Shown: positions 35,443 to 45,109, numbered from the stretch's first letter. The stretch: DNA of 64,000 nt from an uncultured Prevotellaceae bacterium (GCA_947305005.1 CAMZCM010000013.1:1-64000), one strand, 5' to 3'. Translations and numbers: made by a program. Notes: generated by a model not told the origin, from the letters alone.

Positions 35443-37060
35443 TGTTGTCCGAAGGAAGGGTGGGGACAGATTCGCCATCTTCAAAAAGCTGGAGAGCGCG
35501 CAAGACTGCGGGGTCGCTTTTGCTTAGGTATTGCAGACGCCAGCCTTGATCCTGTGCATTGTAGATGATATTGGAAATGAGGCTGCGCTCAAACAGGGAA
35601 GCGCTACGTTGCAGCATCAGATTACGACGTTTGAGCCCATGTTCCTCGCCAAAGCGGGCAAACTGTTCGAGCAGGTTCTGGCGCTTGAGCCAAGTGACCA
35701 TATCATGAACATTCTTGAAGCGCATGAGTTGCGAACGATTCTGGTCGTTGAAGAGGAATGCAAACTGTACGGTGAGACCAGAGAACTGGGCTTCCTTGTA
35801 GTAGCTGGTGTATAGGGCGGTATCCTCTGGGATGAAGATATCAGGCATAATACCGCCACCGCCATAGACGGTGCGACCTATGCGGGTCTTGTATTCGGGA
35901 CCATCTTGATGAATACTGTCAGCAGAGAAGAACTCGCCACGCTCATAGCGAACCATAAGGTCGTTCTCATACTCCTCTCCGTGTCCTTTTTCGTAAGGTT
36001 TCTGAATACAGCGTCCGGATGGTGTGTAGTAGCGTGCAATGGTAAGGCGGACAACGCTACCATCTTTGAATTCAATAGGCTGCTGTACAAGACCTTTACC
36101 GAAAGAACGACGCCCGATGATGGTGCCTCGATCGTTGTCCTGAATGGCGCCTGCAAAAATCTCTGAAGCGGAAGCCGACATCTCGTCAACGAGGACGATA
36201 AGGGGGAGACGTTGGAAAGTGCCGCGACCATCGGTATGGTACTCCTCGCGTTGTGACTTGCGGCCCTCGGTATAGACAACGAGCTGTCCTGCGGGCAGGA
36301 ACTCATTGACCATCATGATGGCTGTTTGCATATATCCCCCACGATTGCCACGCAGGTCGATGATGAGACTCTCCATGCCTTGCATGTTCAGTTGCGCAAG
36401 AGCTGTAAGCATCTCAGGATAGGTGTTCTCGCCAAAACTCTCGATGGAAATATAGCCTGTATTTTTACCCAACATGAAATAGCTGTCCACACTCTCTACG
36501 GGGACATCGCCACGAACAACGGTGATGTCCAGCGGATTTTTGTGACCTATGCGCCTGATGGTGAGTTTCACCTTGGAGTTCTTAGGACCGCGTAGAATTT
36601 TCATGATGTTGCGGCTTTCCATTCCCACAAGGGAACTATCGTCAGCTGCGATGATGCGGTCGCCTGCCATCACACCCACCTTCTCAGAAGGACCGCCCTT
36701 GATGACGTTCATCACATTGACGGTGTCTTTTTGAACGGTGAAGCGAACACCGATGCCTGAGAAACTACCCTTCAGTTCCTCAGTGGTTTCCTCGGCATCG
36801 CTGGCACTAATGTAGCTAGAGTGGGGGTCTAGCTCTGAGAGAATCTGGGGCATGGCATTCTCTACGAGGTCATTGACATTGACGGTATCAACATAATTGT
36901 TGTCAATAATCTGTAGAAGATAATTGATCTTGTTGCTACCCGTGTTAATGATGCTCAGACGGTTGCCTGAGAAGTGATTGGCATAAAATAAGCCGATGCC
37001 GATGCCGAGAATGACAGCAAAGGCTAAAAGTAGTGGTATGAGACGGGATTTTGTATTCAT
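35426..37060 (-). CDS. S41 family C-terminal processing peptidase
   Basis: A 544-residue periplasmic serine protease of the CtpA/Prc family. One N-terminal membrane anchor spans about residues 7-27. The PDZ domain lies at about 95-170 (GSFSGIGVRF, MAGDRIIAAD). The S41 catalytic core has IDLRGNRGGYM near 234, the serine region SASASEIFAG at 295-304, and the catalytic lysine Lys322 in SFGKGLVQ. A C-terminal extension of about 170 residues has no recognised domain. Such proteases trim or degrade periplasmic proteins by their C-termini. It follows comEB after 52 bases and overlaps the cyclo-ligase gene. Confidence 0.95.
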   Translation of the reverse strand: MNTKSRLIPLLLAFAVILGIGIGLFYANHFSGNRLSIINTGSNKINYLLQIIDNNYVDTVNVNDLVENAMPQILSELDPHSSYISASDAEETTEELKGSFSGIGVRFTVQKDTVNVMNVIKGGPSEKVGVMAGDRIIAADDSSLVGMESRNIMKILRGPKNSKVKLTIRRIGHKNPLDITVVRGDVPVESVDSYFMLGKNTGYISIESFGENTYPEMLTALAQLNMQGMESLIIDLRGNRGGYMQTAIMMVNEFLPAGQLVVYTEGRKSQREEYHTDGRGTFQRLPLIVLVDEMSASASEIFAGAIQDNDRGTIIGRRSFGKGLVQQPIEFKDGSVVRLTIARYYTPSGRCIQKPYEKGHGEEYENDLMVRYERGEFFSADSIHQDGPEYKTRIGRTVYGGGGIMPDIFIPEDTALYTSYYKEAQFSGLTVQFAFLFNDQNRSQLMRFKNVHDMVTWLKRQNLLEQFARFGEEHGLKRRNLMLQRSASLFERSLISNIIYNAQDQGWRLQYLSKSDPAVLRALQLFEDGESVPTLPSDNNDDKD

Positions 37061-37112
37061 CTAATACTACAATGTACTTTTGACAATTTTCTACTTAAAC
37101 GTTCAATGAGAA

Positions 37113-37538
37113 CTACTCATAGCCCTCAATAGGGAGTTGCTCAACTTCGATGCCGGCACGACGCAGAAGGTCAATGCCGTCGGTGAGACGATAGGAACGT
37201 GCGAAGACCACACGGCGAATGCCTGCTTGGATGATGAGCTTGGCACATTCGATGCAGGGTGAGTCGGTCACATAGAGTGTGGCACCCTCGGAATTGTTGC
37301 CAGAACGTGCTATTTTAGTGATTGCGTTGGCCTCGGCGTGAAGTACGTAAGGCTTAGTCACACCATCCTCTTCGCAGATGTTCTCAAAACCAGAGGGTGT
37401 GCCGTTGTAGCCATCGCTGATAATCATTTTGTCTTTAACAACAAGTGCGCCGACTTGTCTGCGTAGGCAGTAGCTGTTCTCGCTCCAGATACGAGCCATG
37501 CGCAAGTAGCGAAGATCGAGTTTACTTTTTGATTCCAT
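37113..37538 (-). CDS. comEB: Deoxycytidylate (dCMP) deaminase / ComEB-like
   Basis: A 141-residue zinc-dependent deaminase that converts dCMP to dUMP for thymidylate synthesis. The zinc and proton-shuttle motif HAEANA has His67 and Glu69, and the second motif PCIEC has Cys95 and Cys98. GYNGTPSGFENI is the usual substrate-loop sequence of dCMP deaminases. The start codon overlaps the end of the M3 peptidase gene by 17 bases, so the genes are co-transcribed and coupled. Confidence 0.94.
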   Translation of the reverse strand: MESKSKLDLRYLRMARIWSENSYCLRRQVGALVVKDKMIISDGYNGTPSGFENICEEDGVTKPYVLHAEANAITKIARSGNNSEGATLYVTDSPCIECAKLIIQAGIRRVVFARSYRLTDGIDLLRRAGIEVEQLPIEGYE

Positions 37539-39606
37539 TTCGTATGAGTAAAGCGTCTATAGTGGGTTCCTGACCACGGAACCGTTTGTAAAGAGTCATT
37601 GGGTGTTCAGTGCCACCGCGCGATAGTATTTCATCGCGGAAACGCTGAGCTGTCTCACGATTGAAGATGCCGTGAGCCTTGAATACTGAGAAGGCATCAG
37701 CATCGAGCACCTCAGCCCATTTATAGCTATAGTAACCAGCAGCATATCCTCCCGACATGATATGTCCAAATTGAACAGTCATGCAGGTGCCTGGCACTTC
37801 TTTGAATAGCTGGGCTCTGTGCCATGCATCATGCTCAAAGGAGCGGATATCTGACTCGAAAGGTGTAGAAAGAGTGTAATAGGCCATATCCAGAAGTCCG
37901 AAACTTACCTGACGGATGCAGGCGTATGCCACTTGGAAGTTGCGGCTGGCAATGATGCGGTCTATGAGTTCCTGAGGAATGGGCTCACCGCTCTCATAGT
38001 GACGGGCAAAAGTATTGAGAAAGTCTGGCTCAATGGCAAAATTCTCCATCAGTTGCGAGGGTAATTCCACGAAATCCCAATAGACATTGGTCCCAGAGAG
38101 TGAGGAGAAACGCGAGTTGGAGAAGATGCCGTGCAGAGCGTGACCGAATTCGTGGAGAAATGTCTCAACCTCGCCGAGTGTGAGTAGGGCAGGCTTGGTT
38201 TCTGTGGGCTTGGTGAAGTTCATCACCAATGACACGTGCGGACGGCTGTTCTTCCATAGCGATGGGTCTCTTGGATCGGTACAATTATCATCAGGACCTA
38301 TCCATTGTTCCTTAAAGGAAGTCATCCATGCGCCGCTTTGTTTGCCTTTGCGAGGGTGGAAGTCGGTATAGAGTACAGCAAGGAAACTGCCATCTTTGTC
38401 CAAAACATCAAACGCTTGCACGTCAGGGTGATAAACGGGGATTTCCTTGTTCTCCACGAAGGTGATGCCGTAGAGACGTGTAGCTAGACCAAAGACACCT
38501 TCCTTGACACGAGAGAGTTCCAAGTAAGGACGTAGCATTTCTGCATCGATGTTGTAACGCTCCATCTTCAGTTTGTGGCCGTAGTAGGAAAAATCCCAGG
38601 GACGTAATTGGAAATCAGCGCCTGCCATTTTGCGGGCTATCTCCTCGATTTCCTGCACTTCCTTGCGGGCTGGTTCCATATAAGCATCGAGAAGCTGGTC
38701 GAAAAGACGATAGACGTTGTCAGCATTCTCTGCCATGCGCTCTTTTAATACAAAGTCCGCAAAGGTCTTGTAGCCCAATAGCTGTGCACGTTCGCGACGC
38801 AGGTTGATGATACGGCTGACGATACTTTCATTATTGTACTCGTTGTCCTTGATACATATCGTGTTTTTGGCCATATACATCTGACGGCGCAGTTCGCGAT
38901 TATCGGCGTAGGTGATGAAAGGTCCATAGGATGGGGCATGAAGTGTGAACACCCAACCTTCTTTGTCACGCTCTTTGGCAGTGAGTGCTGCAGCATCACG
39001 AGCACTATCAGGGAGTCCGCTTAGGTCGGCCTCATCGGTGATATGAAGTTCGTAGCCATTGGTCTCCTTGAGATTGTTCTGTGAGAACTGGAGAGAGAGC
39101 AGACTCATCTCATTGTTTATCTCACGCAAGCGTGTTTGGTGTTCCTCATCGAGAGCAGCACCTGAACGGATAAAACCCTCATAGGCTTTATCTAGTAGCA
39201 TCTGTTCCTCTGGTGTCAATGCACGTTCTTGACCTGCTTGATAGCGCTCCCACACAGCTTTCACGCGCTGGAAGTAGCGCTTATTAAACATGATGTTGTT
39301 GGCATGTTCCGTGAGGATGGGCGCCATTTTCTGTGCCAGTGCATCCATCTCGTCGTTCGTCTCGGCTGAGATGAGGTTGAAGAACACCTTGGTAACACGC
39401 TCCAACATGTCATCAGGCGAGGTTACAGCAAGGGTGTTGTCAAAAGTGGGAGGCTCTGGATTATCAATGATGCTTTGGATGAAAGCCTCGTCTTGACGAA
39501 TGCCTTCCATCATTGCAGGCTCATAGTCCTCAAGGAGTATTCTCTGGAATGGAGCCGTGTTGTGCGGCGTGTTGTAATTCTTGTTATAGAATGGATTAGT
39601 ACGCAT
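37522..39606 (-). CDS. dcp: M3 family metallopeptidase (peptidyl-dipeptidase Dcp-like)
   Basis: A 694-residue zinc peptidase of the thimet oligopeptidase/Dcp family. The zinc motif HEFGH is at 485-489 within TFLHEFGHALHGIFS, with the third ligand glutamate about 25 residues on (WDFVELPSQLMENF). YAAGYYSYKWAEVLDADAF near the C-terminus is typical of Dcp and binds the substrate C-terminus. It has no signal peptide, so it is probably cytoplasmic and degrades short peptides. It starts 8 bases after the crp-like gene stop, hence in the same transcript. Confidence 0.95.
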   Translation of the reverse strand: MRTNPFYNKNYNTPHNTAPFQRILLEDYEPAMMEGIRQDEAFIQSIIDNPEPPTFDNTLAVTSPDDMLERVTKVFFNLISAETNDEMDALAQKMAPILTEHANNIMFNKRYFQRVKAVWERYQAGQERALTPEEQMLLDKAYEGFIRSGAALDEEHQTRLREINNEMSLLSLQFSQNNLKETNGYELHITDEADLSGLPDSARDAAALTAKERDKEGWVFTLHAPSYGPFITYADNRELRRQMYMAKNTICIKDNEYNNESIVSRIINLRRERAQLLGYKTFADFVLKERMAENADNVYRLFDQLLDAYMEPARKEVQEIEEIARKMAGADFQLRPWDFSYYGHKLKMERYNIDAEMLRPYLELSRVKEGVFGLATRLYGITFVENKEIPVYHPDVQAFDVLDKDGSFLAVLYTDFHPRKGKQSGAWMTSFKEQWIGPDDNCTDPRDPSLWKNSRPHVSLVMNFTKPTETKPALLTLGEVETFLHEFGHALHGIFSNSRFSSLSGTNVYWDFVELPSQLMENFAIEPDFLNTFARHYESGEPIPQELIDRIIASRNFQVAYACIRQVSFGLLDMAYYTLSTPFESDIRSFEHDAWHRAQLFKEVPGTCMTVQFGHIMSGGYAAGYYSYKWAEVLDADAFSVFKAHGIFNRETAQRFRDEILSRGGTEHPMTLYKRFRGQEPTIDALLIRNGIKK

Positions 39607-39614
39607 TGATTCAA

Positions 39615-40292
39615 TTAGAATTTTACCTGAATGAGATTTTCAAATGCGGGGATATAAATGGCGCAGCGATGAAGCTCAATGAGCTTGTGTTGAGCAATAC
39701 GATGCAACGCTTTGGAAACATAACGGTAATCTTCGCCAACGTAATTGCCCAATGTTCGAAGAGAGATGCGGAAGGTTTTCTGTCCAGCAGGACGCAACAC
39801 GTGGATACGCAAGAATTGCACGATATGTCCTTCGAGAGAAGATTTGGCAGGCTGCCAAAGTGGTTGTCGAAGGTGTGCACTGGTGGCAGACAAGTAGTTC
39901 AGCATGTTGATGCGAAAAACTTCGAAATAGCCAGTCAGGGCTGCAATCGTCCGTTTATCCACTTTCAATAGTCGTACTTGCGTGTGTGCGCTATAAAAGC
40001 TATGGAACGTGCGCGAACTACCGTAAAGCGTTTCAATGCCAATGGCGGCAGGAGCCGCTAGAATTTCTTCAACACTCCAACTGCGGTCTGCTGCATATGT
40101 GATGCTTTCGACTTGCCCGTCAAGAACGAAGGTTACCCCTGTACAAATTTCATCCTGTCTCACAATGACACTGTTGGGCGGTAATGTTTCAAAACGCAAT
40201 TGCGTGGATTCAAGAATCCGCGTCAAATCATCGTGGCTCAATCCTTGAAAGAGAGGCAATGTCAACAAGGTATCGAACATTGTTTGTTCCAT
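39615..40292 (-). CDS. Crp/Fnr family transcriptional regulator
   Basis: This regulator has an N-terminal cyclic-nucleotide-binding-like beta-barrel (about residues 10-115, FEtLPPNSVIVRQDEICTGV, LDGQVESITYAADRSW) and a C-terminal winged helix (FRISLRTLGNYVGEDYRYVSKALHRI, with the recognition helix near residue 190). The residues of classical cAMP binding are not evident, so the ligand is unknown. An upstream start at 40316 would fall inside the -7 box, so the ATG at 40292 (225 residues) is chosen. It heads a possible five-gene minus-strand operon and is divergent from the CotH pair, which makes both plausible targets. Confidence 0.9.
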   Translation of the reverse strand: MEQTMFDTLLTLPLFQGLSHDDLTRILESTQLRFETLPPNSVIVRQDEICTGVTFVLDGQVESITYAADRSWSVEEILAAPAAIGIETLYGSSRTFHSFYSAHTQVRLLKVDKRTIAALTGYFEVFRINMLNYLSATSAHLRQPLWQPAKSSLEGHIVQFLRIHVLRPAGQKTFRISLRTLGNYVGEDYRYVSKALHRIAQHKLIELHRCAIYIPAFENLIQVKF

Positions 40293-40313
40293 GTCAAACG
40301 CCAAATTTGACTG

Positions 40314-40345
40314 CAAAAGTAATATGAAAGCGCGTCAAAAGCAAA
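40314..40345 (-). promoter_or_regulatory. Promoter of the crp-like gene (TTTG-N20-TACTTTTG)
   Basis: On the minus strand, -33 TTTG is at 40342-40345 and -7 TACTTTTG at 40314-40321, with 20 bases between. Transcription would begin near 40307. This excludes the ATG at 40316 and leaves a 15-base leader to the ATG at 40292. Confidence 0.75.
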
Positions 40346-40382
40346 AAAAAGATAACGTTTTACATATTTTTACTTGAAAGTC

Positions 40383-40412
40383 TTGTGGATAATCAGATTC
40401 TTCCTAACTTTG
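40383..40412 (+). promoter_or_regulatory. Promoter of the cotH pair (TTG-N19-TAACTTTG)
   Basis: The -33 TTG is at 40383-40385 and -7 TAACTTTG at 40405-40412, with 19 bases between. The predicted start near 40419 leaves about 24 bases before the ATG at 40443. It is divergent from the crp promoter in a 150-base shared region. Confidence 0.75.
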
Positions 40413-40442
40413 TAGGCCGAATCCAATCAGAATGATTATAAA

Positions 40443-42992
40443 ATGAATTACTTCCGTCAATTGATATGCGTGTGTTTGTTTGCATTTATAGCATTTTCTA
40501 TGCAAGCTGCCCCAGAAGAGAATAGTACGAAAGATACCCTTTTTGTTCAAATCTCATCGGAAAGACTTGATGTATATCCTCCACAGTTTGTCGAGAGTAT
40601 TACACAGACATCCAAACGTATAACAATTAAGACCATTGATGGAAGGGAGCATGTCTATCGTCTTAGTCTCATTCAATCTGTTTCTACGACACCTCCAGAG
40701 CATCTGCCCCGCTTTACCTCCTTTAAATTTAATAATAAGTTCAATGATCAGGTTTTTACTGATGCAGAAGGTGAAATTATAGGTGATAGCCTTATTACAG
40801 TTTCTGTAGTGGGAATAGGAAAGAGATTGACACCTTCTTTCCAGTTGTCCGATGATTCTGCATGTGCCTATGTTGATAAAATTTGTCAGTATAGCAAGAA
40901 GTCACGTCACCGCTTTGAAGACCCTGTTTATTATACGGTAGCACGTCCGGGATGGCAGGTACTTGCGCTTAATACCAACAAACAGAAAGATACAGTGGAG
41001 ATTGTTCCGTCAACGCCAATGACTAAAGAGGAACTGACGAAGATTGAACTCACAGAGGATATGCTTTCTACTAATGCGCCTTCAAACTATCCAGATAGTG
41101 AAGGCTTAGACAAACTTCTGGATGAGAACCCCTCGACATTTTTCCATAGCACATGGGGATCTGGTGCTTATGAGAAGTTGCCCTTAGACCAGAATACTTA
41201 TATCGATATAGAGCTTCCTGAAGATGTTTCTTCTATCCAATTCAGCTACACGAATCGTGGTAAGGAAGATTATTATCCCGTGTCTCTTTGCTTGTATGCT
41301 AGTACAGACGGTAAGAATTGGACGATGATACAAGACTTCACCGTTGATGACGATGGGTTGCCCACAGCACCTTTGGCCGTGTACCAGTCTCCGACCCTTC
41401 ATTTGGGAAAGGCTTATTCCTATTTACGTCTGGAACAGACTAAAGGGTCTCATAAGAATTATATAGCATGGGCAGAACTTGCTATTTTTAAAGTGGACGA
41501 AGTAGTTCCGGAAGATCCTGACAATATAATACAGTGGCTCCCGTTTGGACGAACTTACCGTGTCAGTGTTGACTGGCCGACAGATCGCGCAGTCATGACT
41601 CCGACTATTTATATAGACACTGACAATGGACTGATGGTTAGCAGTAAGGATTATTATTTGGATGCAACGTTTAGCATTGATGGTGGTGGCGTTTTTCCAG
41701 ATATGGATGAGACTCCCGTTCAGATCAAGGGTCGAGGAAATACCAGTTGGAGTAGTTCAAAATATGCTAAGAATCCTTATCGTCTGAAATTCGAGACCAA
41801 GCAGAAACCATTTGGACTCACGAAGGGGAAGAGTTGGGTGCTGCAAGCCAATAAACAGAGTGGTTCCATGATGGTCAATGCTATCGGCATGAAGGCTGGT
41901 CATCTGATGGGTGCCGCAGCTACCAATCATGTGATACCTGTAGAACTTTATATGAATGGCGATTATCGAGGTAGCTACATTTTCAATGAGAAGGTGGGTT
42001 TTGCCAATAATAGCATTGATATTGAAGATGAAACGAAAGCCGTGCGTATAGAGCTGGATAGCTATAGTGAAAAAGGACAGTTTAGGTCGAATTATTACCA
42101 CCTCCCAGTCAATATTAAAGAACCTGATTATTACGATGATACGACTGTTACGGAGCTGGAGAAGGTGGATATTATCAATGATTTCAATGCTTTTGAACAA
42201 GCTGTCTATTTCAATCATAATATTCCTTCATGGGTAGATGTAGATTATTTGGCAGCCTTCCTTTCAGTGAACGAGCTTGTTGTTAATTATGAGCTGATGC
42301 ACCCCAAAAGTACGTATCTTTATAAAGAGGATCTCTTTAGTATGGAATCCAAGTATATTTTCGGTCCTATATGGGATTTAGACTGGGGATATGGTTATGA
42401 GGGAACAGGTTCTTATTGTGCATCTAATGCCACAGATGATTTCTACAAATCTCCAGCTCATACGTTTCGCGGTAATAATGATGGTTATGGAACAGAAATC
42501 TTTTGGAAAAATTTGCGATATGGTTCAGAAGAGGTTGACCGTGCTTGTTACAAGATATGGACCAAATTTGTGAAACAAGGCGGGATGGACGAATTGTTAG
42601 AGTTTTGTGATGATTATTTCCAGTATGCCAATCCTTCATTCATACATAATGCAGAGAAATGGGGTGATGGTACCAACTATTCTTCTAAAGTTATGAGAGC
42701 CAAAAATTGGCTCAAGCAGCGTGTTCAATCCATATACGGCAAGTTGACGCCTTATGATTTGACAGGAGAATGGGATGAGCCTGAGATTTGGGCTTCGTCT
42801 AAAGCGACTGTTGATAATGATGATCTTGAAGATTCGGAGACTGGAGTGAAACGGCTATGTACTCCGACTCTGTTCACTGTGTATGATCTGCGAGGCGTTC
42901 TGCTAAAACGCGATGCCTCTTTTAACACTTGGCGTGAAGGCCTTGCTCCAGGGCTGTATATTGTGAATGGTAAGAAAGTTTTAATTCAATAG
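40443..42992 (+). CDS. CotH-family protein with discoidin-like domain and type IX-like C-terminal tail
   Basis: An 849-residue secreted protein with signal peptide ending near MQAA (residues 20-23). An N-terminal region (about 30-175) is shared with the next gene. Residues about 205-352 look like an F5/8 type C (discoidin) domain (LDENPSTFFHSTW, YIDIELPEDVSSIQF, YASTDGKNWT). The CotH kinase-like domain spans about 385-770, with VQIKGRGNTSW, NPYRLKF, GKSWVLQAN and the acidic motif GPIWDLDWGYGY. The tail TVYDLRGVLLKRD, then GLYIVNGKKVLIQ, resembles type IX secretion C-terminal domains. Known CotH proteins phosphorylate spore-coat proteins. Here the substrate is unknown and the ATP source outside the cell is puzzling. 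Confidence 0.88.
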   Translation: MNYFRQLICVCLFAFIAFSMQAAPEENSTKDTLFVQISSERLDVYPPQFVESITQTSKRITIKTIDGREHVYRLSLIQSVSTTPPEHLPRFTSFKFNNKFNDQVFTDAEGEIIGDSLITVSVVGIGKRLTPSFQLSDDSACAYVDKICQYSKKSRHRFEDPVYYTVARPGWQVLALNTNKQKDTVEIVPSTPMTKEELTKIELTEDMLSTNAPSNYPDSEGLDKLLDENPSTFFHSTWGSGAYEKLPLDQNTYIDIELPEDVSSIQFSYTNRGKEDYYPVSLCLYASTDGKNWTMIQDFTVDDDGLPTAPLAVYQSPTLHLGKAYSYLRLEQTKGSHKNYIAWAELAIFKVDEVVPEDPDNIIQWLPFGRTYRVSVDWPTDRAVMTPTIYIDTDNGLMVSSKDYYLDATFSIDGGGVFPDMDETPVQIKGRGNTSWSSSKYAKNPYRLKFETKQKPFGLTKGKSWVLQANKQSGSMMVNAIGMKAGHLMGAAATNHVIPVELYMNGDYRGSYIFNEKVGFANNSIDIEDETKAVRIELDSYSEKGQFRSNYYHLPVNIKEPDYYDDTTVTELEKVDIINDFNAFEQAVYFNHNIPSWVDVDYLAAFLSVNELVVNYELMHPKSTYLYKEDLFSMESKYIFGPIWDLDWGYGYEGTGSYCASNATDDFYKSPAHTFRGNNDGYGTEIFWKNLRYGSEEVDRACYKIWTKFVKQGGMDELLEFCDDYFQYANPSFIHNAEKWGDGTNYSSKVMRAKNWLKQRVQSIYGKLTPYDLTGEWDEPEIWASSKATVDNDDLEDSETGVKRLCTPTLFTVYDLRGVLLKRDASFNTWREGLAPGLYIVNGKKVLIQ

Positions 42993-43007
42993 GTTCAAGA
43001 ATCAAAA

Positions 43008-45050
43008 ATGAATAAGTTTCATCAATTGACTTGTATGCTTCTGCTTGCATCCGTTACGTCTCCGATGCAAGCTGCAGTAAATGCGAAAAGTGAGGAAGAT
43101 ACTTTGTATGTTCAGATCTCACAAGAAAGGCTTGATGTGTATCCTCCTCAATTTGTAGAGAGTGTTCATGAGACCTCTGACAGTGTGACGATCAAGACCA
43201 TTGATGGAGAAGTGCATACTTATCTCCTTGACCTCATTCAGTCTGTTTCTACAACGTCTCCAGATGATTTGCCTCGAATCACCTCTTTCAAGTTTAATAA
43301 CAAGTATAATGATCAGGTGTTTACTGATTCAGAAGGAGAGATTATTGGTGACAGTCTTATCAGGGCTACTGTTGGCGGTATCGGGAAGCGTCTGACGCCC
43401 TCTTTCCAATTGTCAGATACTCTTGCTGCAGCATTTGTCAATGGCATACGTCAGCGTAGTAAGGTTTCACGTCTGCGTTTTGAAGAGCCTGTCACCTATG
43501 TAGTTTCGCGTCCAGGATGGCAAGTGATCTGCGGAGATGAAAGCAAAATAGAATGGCAACCATATGGACGTTCATATCGTGTAGATGTCAATTGGCTGAC
43601 AGACAGCGCTGAAATGACTCCTACTATATACATTGATATAGAGGATGGGAAAATTGTCTCCAGCAAAACGACATATCTGAATGCAGTAATACGAATCGAC
43701 GGCGCTGGCGTTTACCCTGATATGGAGGAAACCCCAGTGCAGATTAAAGGAAGAGGAAACAGTAGTTGGCACGAACCTAAAGAGTACCATTATGTTTGGG
43801 ATGATGAAGAATACTATTATGTGTATAACCCCAAAAATCCTTATCGTCTGAAGTTTGCAGAGAAAGTGAAGCCTTTTGGGATGACAAAAGGAAAGAGTTG
43901 GGTGCTGCAAGCCAATAGCCAAAGTGGTTCTATGATGGCCAATGCCATTGGTATGAAAGCCGCTAATTTGATGGGTGCAGTGGCTGCCAATCATGTTATT
44001 CCAGTGGAACTATACATGAACGATGAATATCGTGGGAGCTATATATTCAACGAGAAAATAGGTTTCTCCAATAATAGCATAGACTTGGATGATGAGACCA
44101 ATGCATTCCTCATTGAATTGGATAGTTATAAGGAGAAAGGGCAGTATAAGACAAAAACGTATAATTTCCCGACAAATATAAAAGAGCCAGATTTCAATGA
44201 TACAACTACAGTCACTCCGTTGAAAAGGCAAGATATTCTTGATGATTTTGAAGCATTCTTGAAAGATGTCAATAGGAAAAATGACATCAGTGAATGGGTG
44301 GATGTAGATTATTTGGCTGCTTTCCTTTCTGTCAACGAATTGGTTTGTAACTATGAAATAATGCACCCTAAAAGCACTTATCTCTATAAAGAGAATTTGT
44401 ATGGTGACAGCAAATATATCTTCGGTCCTGTCTGGGACTTAGATTGGGCTTTTGGTTATCAGACTAATAAGGAATATTGTACGGTTGTAGCTACGGATAA
44501 TTTTTATAGAAGTCCTCGCCACACGTTTAGTGAGAGCAACGATGGAACTAATACACATTATTTTTGGAGAAACCTTCGTTACTTCTGCTCTGAATCATTG
44601 GATCGTGCTTGTTTCCGCCTGTGGACAAAGTTTATCAAGCAGGGTGGCTCTGATGAACTGATAGAGTTCTGTGACGATTACTTCCGTTTTGCTGAACCAT
44701 CCTTTATTCACGATGCATGGTGGTGGTACAATGATGATGATTATGCTACCTTTGTAGAGAATGCCAAGCAATGGCTCACTCAACGTGTGAAGCATATATA
44801 TAGTAAGCTAACACCATACGATGATATCCTGGAAGAGTTCGCCGATACAGGTGAGTGGACAGCATTTCCTGCAAGAAAGGAAACTGATGCCCTCGATGGC
44901 ATCATCTCTGGCCGTACACCTACGACGCATTTTACTGTTTATGATCTACGTGGTGTGCAGCTCAAACGAAATGCTACTTTCCGTGATTGGCGTGATGGCC
45001 TTACGACTGGTGTCTATATTGTCAATGGGCATAAAGTCTTCGTCCCGTAA
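43008..45050 (+). CDS. CotH-family protein without discoidin domain, paralogue of the upstream gene
   Basis: A 680-residue secreted paralogue, starting 15 bases after the first cotH. The N-terminal part (IDGEVHTYLLDLIQSVST, FKFNNKYNDQVFTD) and the CotH domain (VQIKGRGNSSW, GKSWVLQAN, GPVWDLDWAFGY) align closely with its neighbour. The discoidin domain is absent: WQVICGDESKIEWQPYG runs straight on. It has its own Tyr-rich insertion (YHYVWDDEEYYYVYN) before NPYRLKF. It ends with the same type IX-like tail, TVYDLRGVQLKRN then GVYIVNGHKVFVP. The pair is probably a tandem duplication followed by domain gain or loss. Confidence 0.88.
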   Translation: MNKFHQLTCMLLLASVTSPMQAAVNAKSEEDTLYVQISQERLDVYPPQFVESVHETSDSVTIKTIDGEVHTYLLDLIQSVSTTSPDDLPRITSFKFNNKYNDQVFTDSEGEIIGDSLIRATVGGIGKRLTPSFQLSDTLAAAFVNGIRQRSKVSRLRFEEPVTYVVSRPGWQVICGDESKIEWQPYGRSYRVDVNWLTDSAEMTPTIYIDIEDGKIVSSKTTYLNAVIRIDGAGVYPDMEETPVQIKGRGNSSWHEPKEYHYVWDDEEYYYVYNPKNPYRLKFAEKVKPFGMTKGKSWVLQANSQSGSMMANAIGMKAANLMGAVAANHVIPVELYMNDEYRGSYIFNEKIGFSNNSIDLDDETNAFLIELDSYKEKGQYKTKTYNFPTNIKEPDFNDTTTVTPLKRQDILDDFEAFLKDVNRKNDISEWVDVDYLAAFLSVNELVCNYEIMHPKSTYLYKENLYGDSKYIFGPVWDLDWAFGYQTNKEYCTVVATDNFYRSPRHTFSESNDGTNTHYFWRNLRYFCSESLDRACFRLWTKFIKQGGSDELIEFCDDYFRFAEPSFIHDAWWWYNDDDYATFVENAKQWLTQRVKHIYSKLTPYDDILEEFADTGEWTAFPARKETDALDGIISGRTPTTHFTVYDLRGVQLKRNATFRDWRDGLTTGVYIVNGHKVFVP

Positions 45051-45070
45051 ACGCTGTTTACTATAGGTAT

Positions 45071-45106
45071 AAAATAAATCCTCGTCATTCGGCGAGGATT
45101 TATTTT
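45071..45106. terminator. Bidirectional terminator between the cotH pair and glnN
   Basis: A perfect 14-bp stem (45071-45084 with 45093-45106) with an 8-base loop. AT-rich flanks give a T run for plus-strand transcripts (TTTATTTTT) and an A/T run for the minus strand. It lies 20 bases after the cotH stop and 3 bases beyond the glnN stop. Confidence 0.85.
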
Positions 45107-45109
45107 TGC

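Noticed and set aside
37072..37084. TACTTTTG on the plus strand between comEB and the S41 protease gene
   Set aside because: No plus-strand gene begins downstream. Both neighbours are on the minus strand.
37247..37265. TTGGCACATTCGATGCA as a second sigma-54 site
   Set aside because: The -12 element is ATGC rather than TTGC, and it lies inside the dCMP deaminase coding sequence, pointing away from any gene start.
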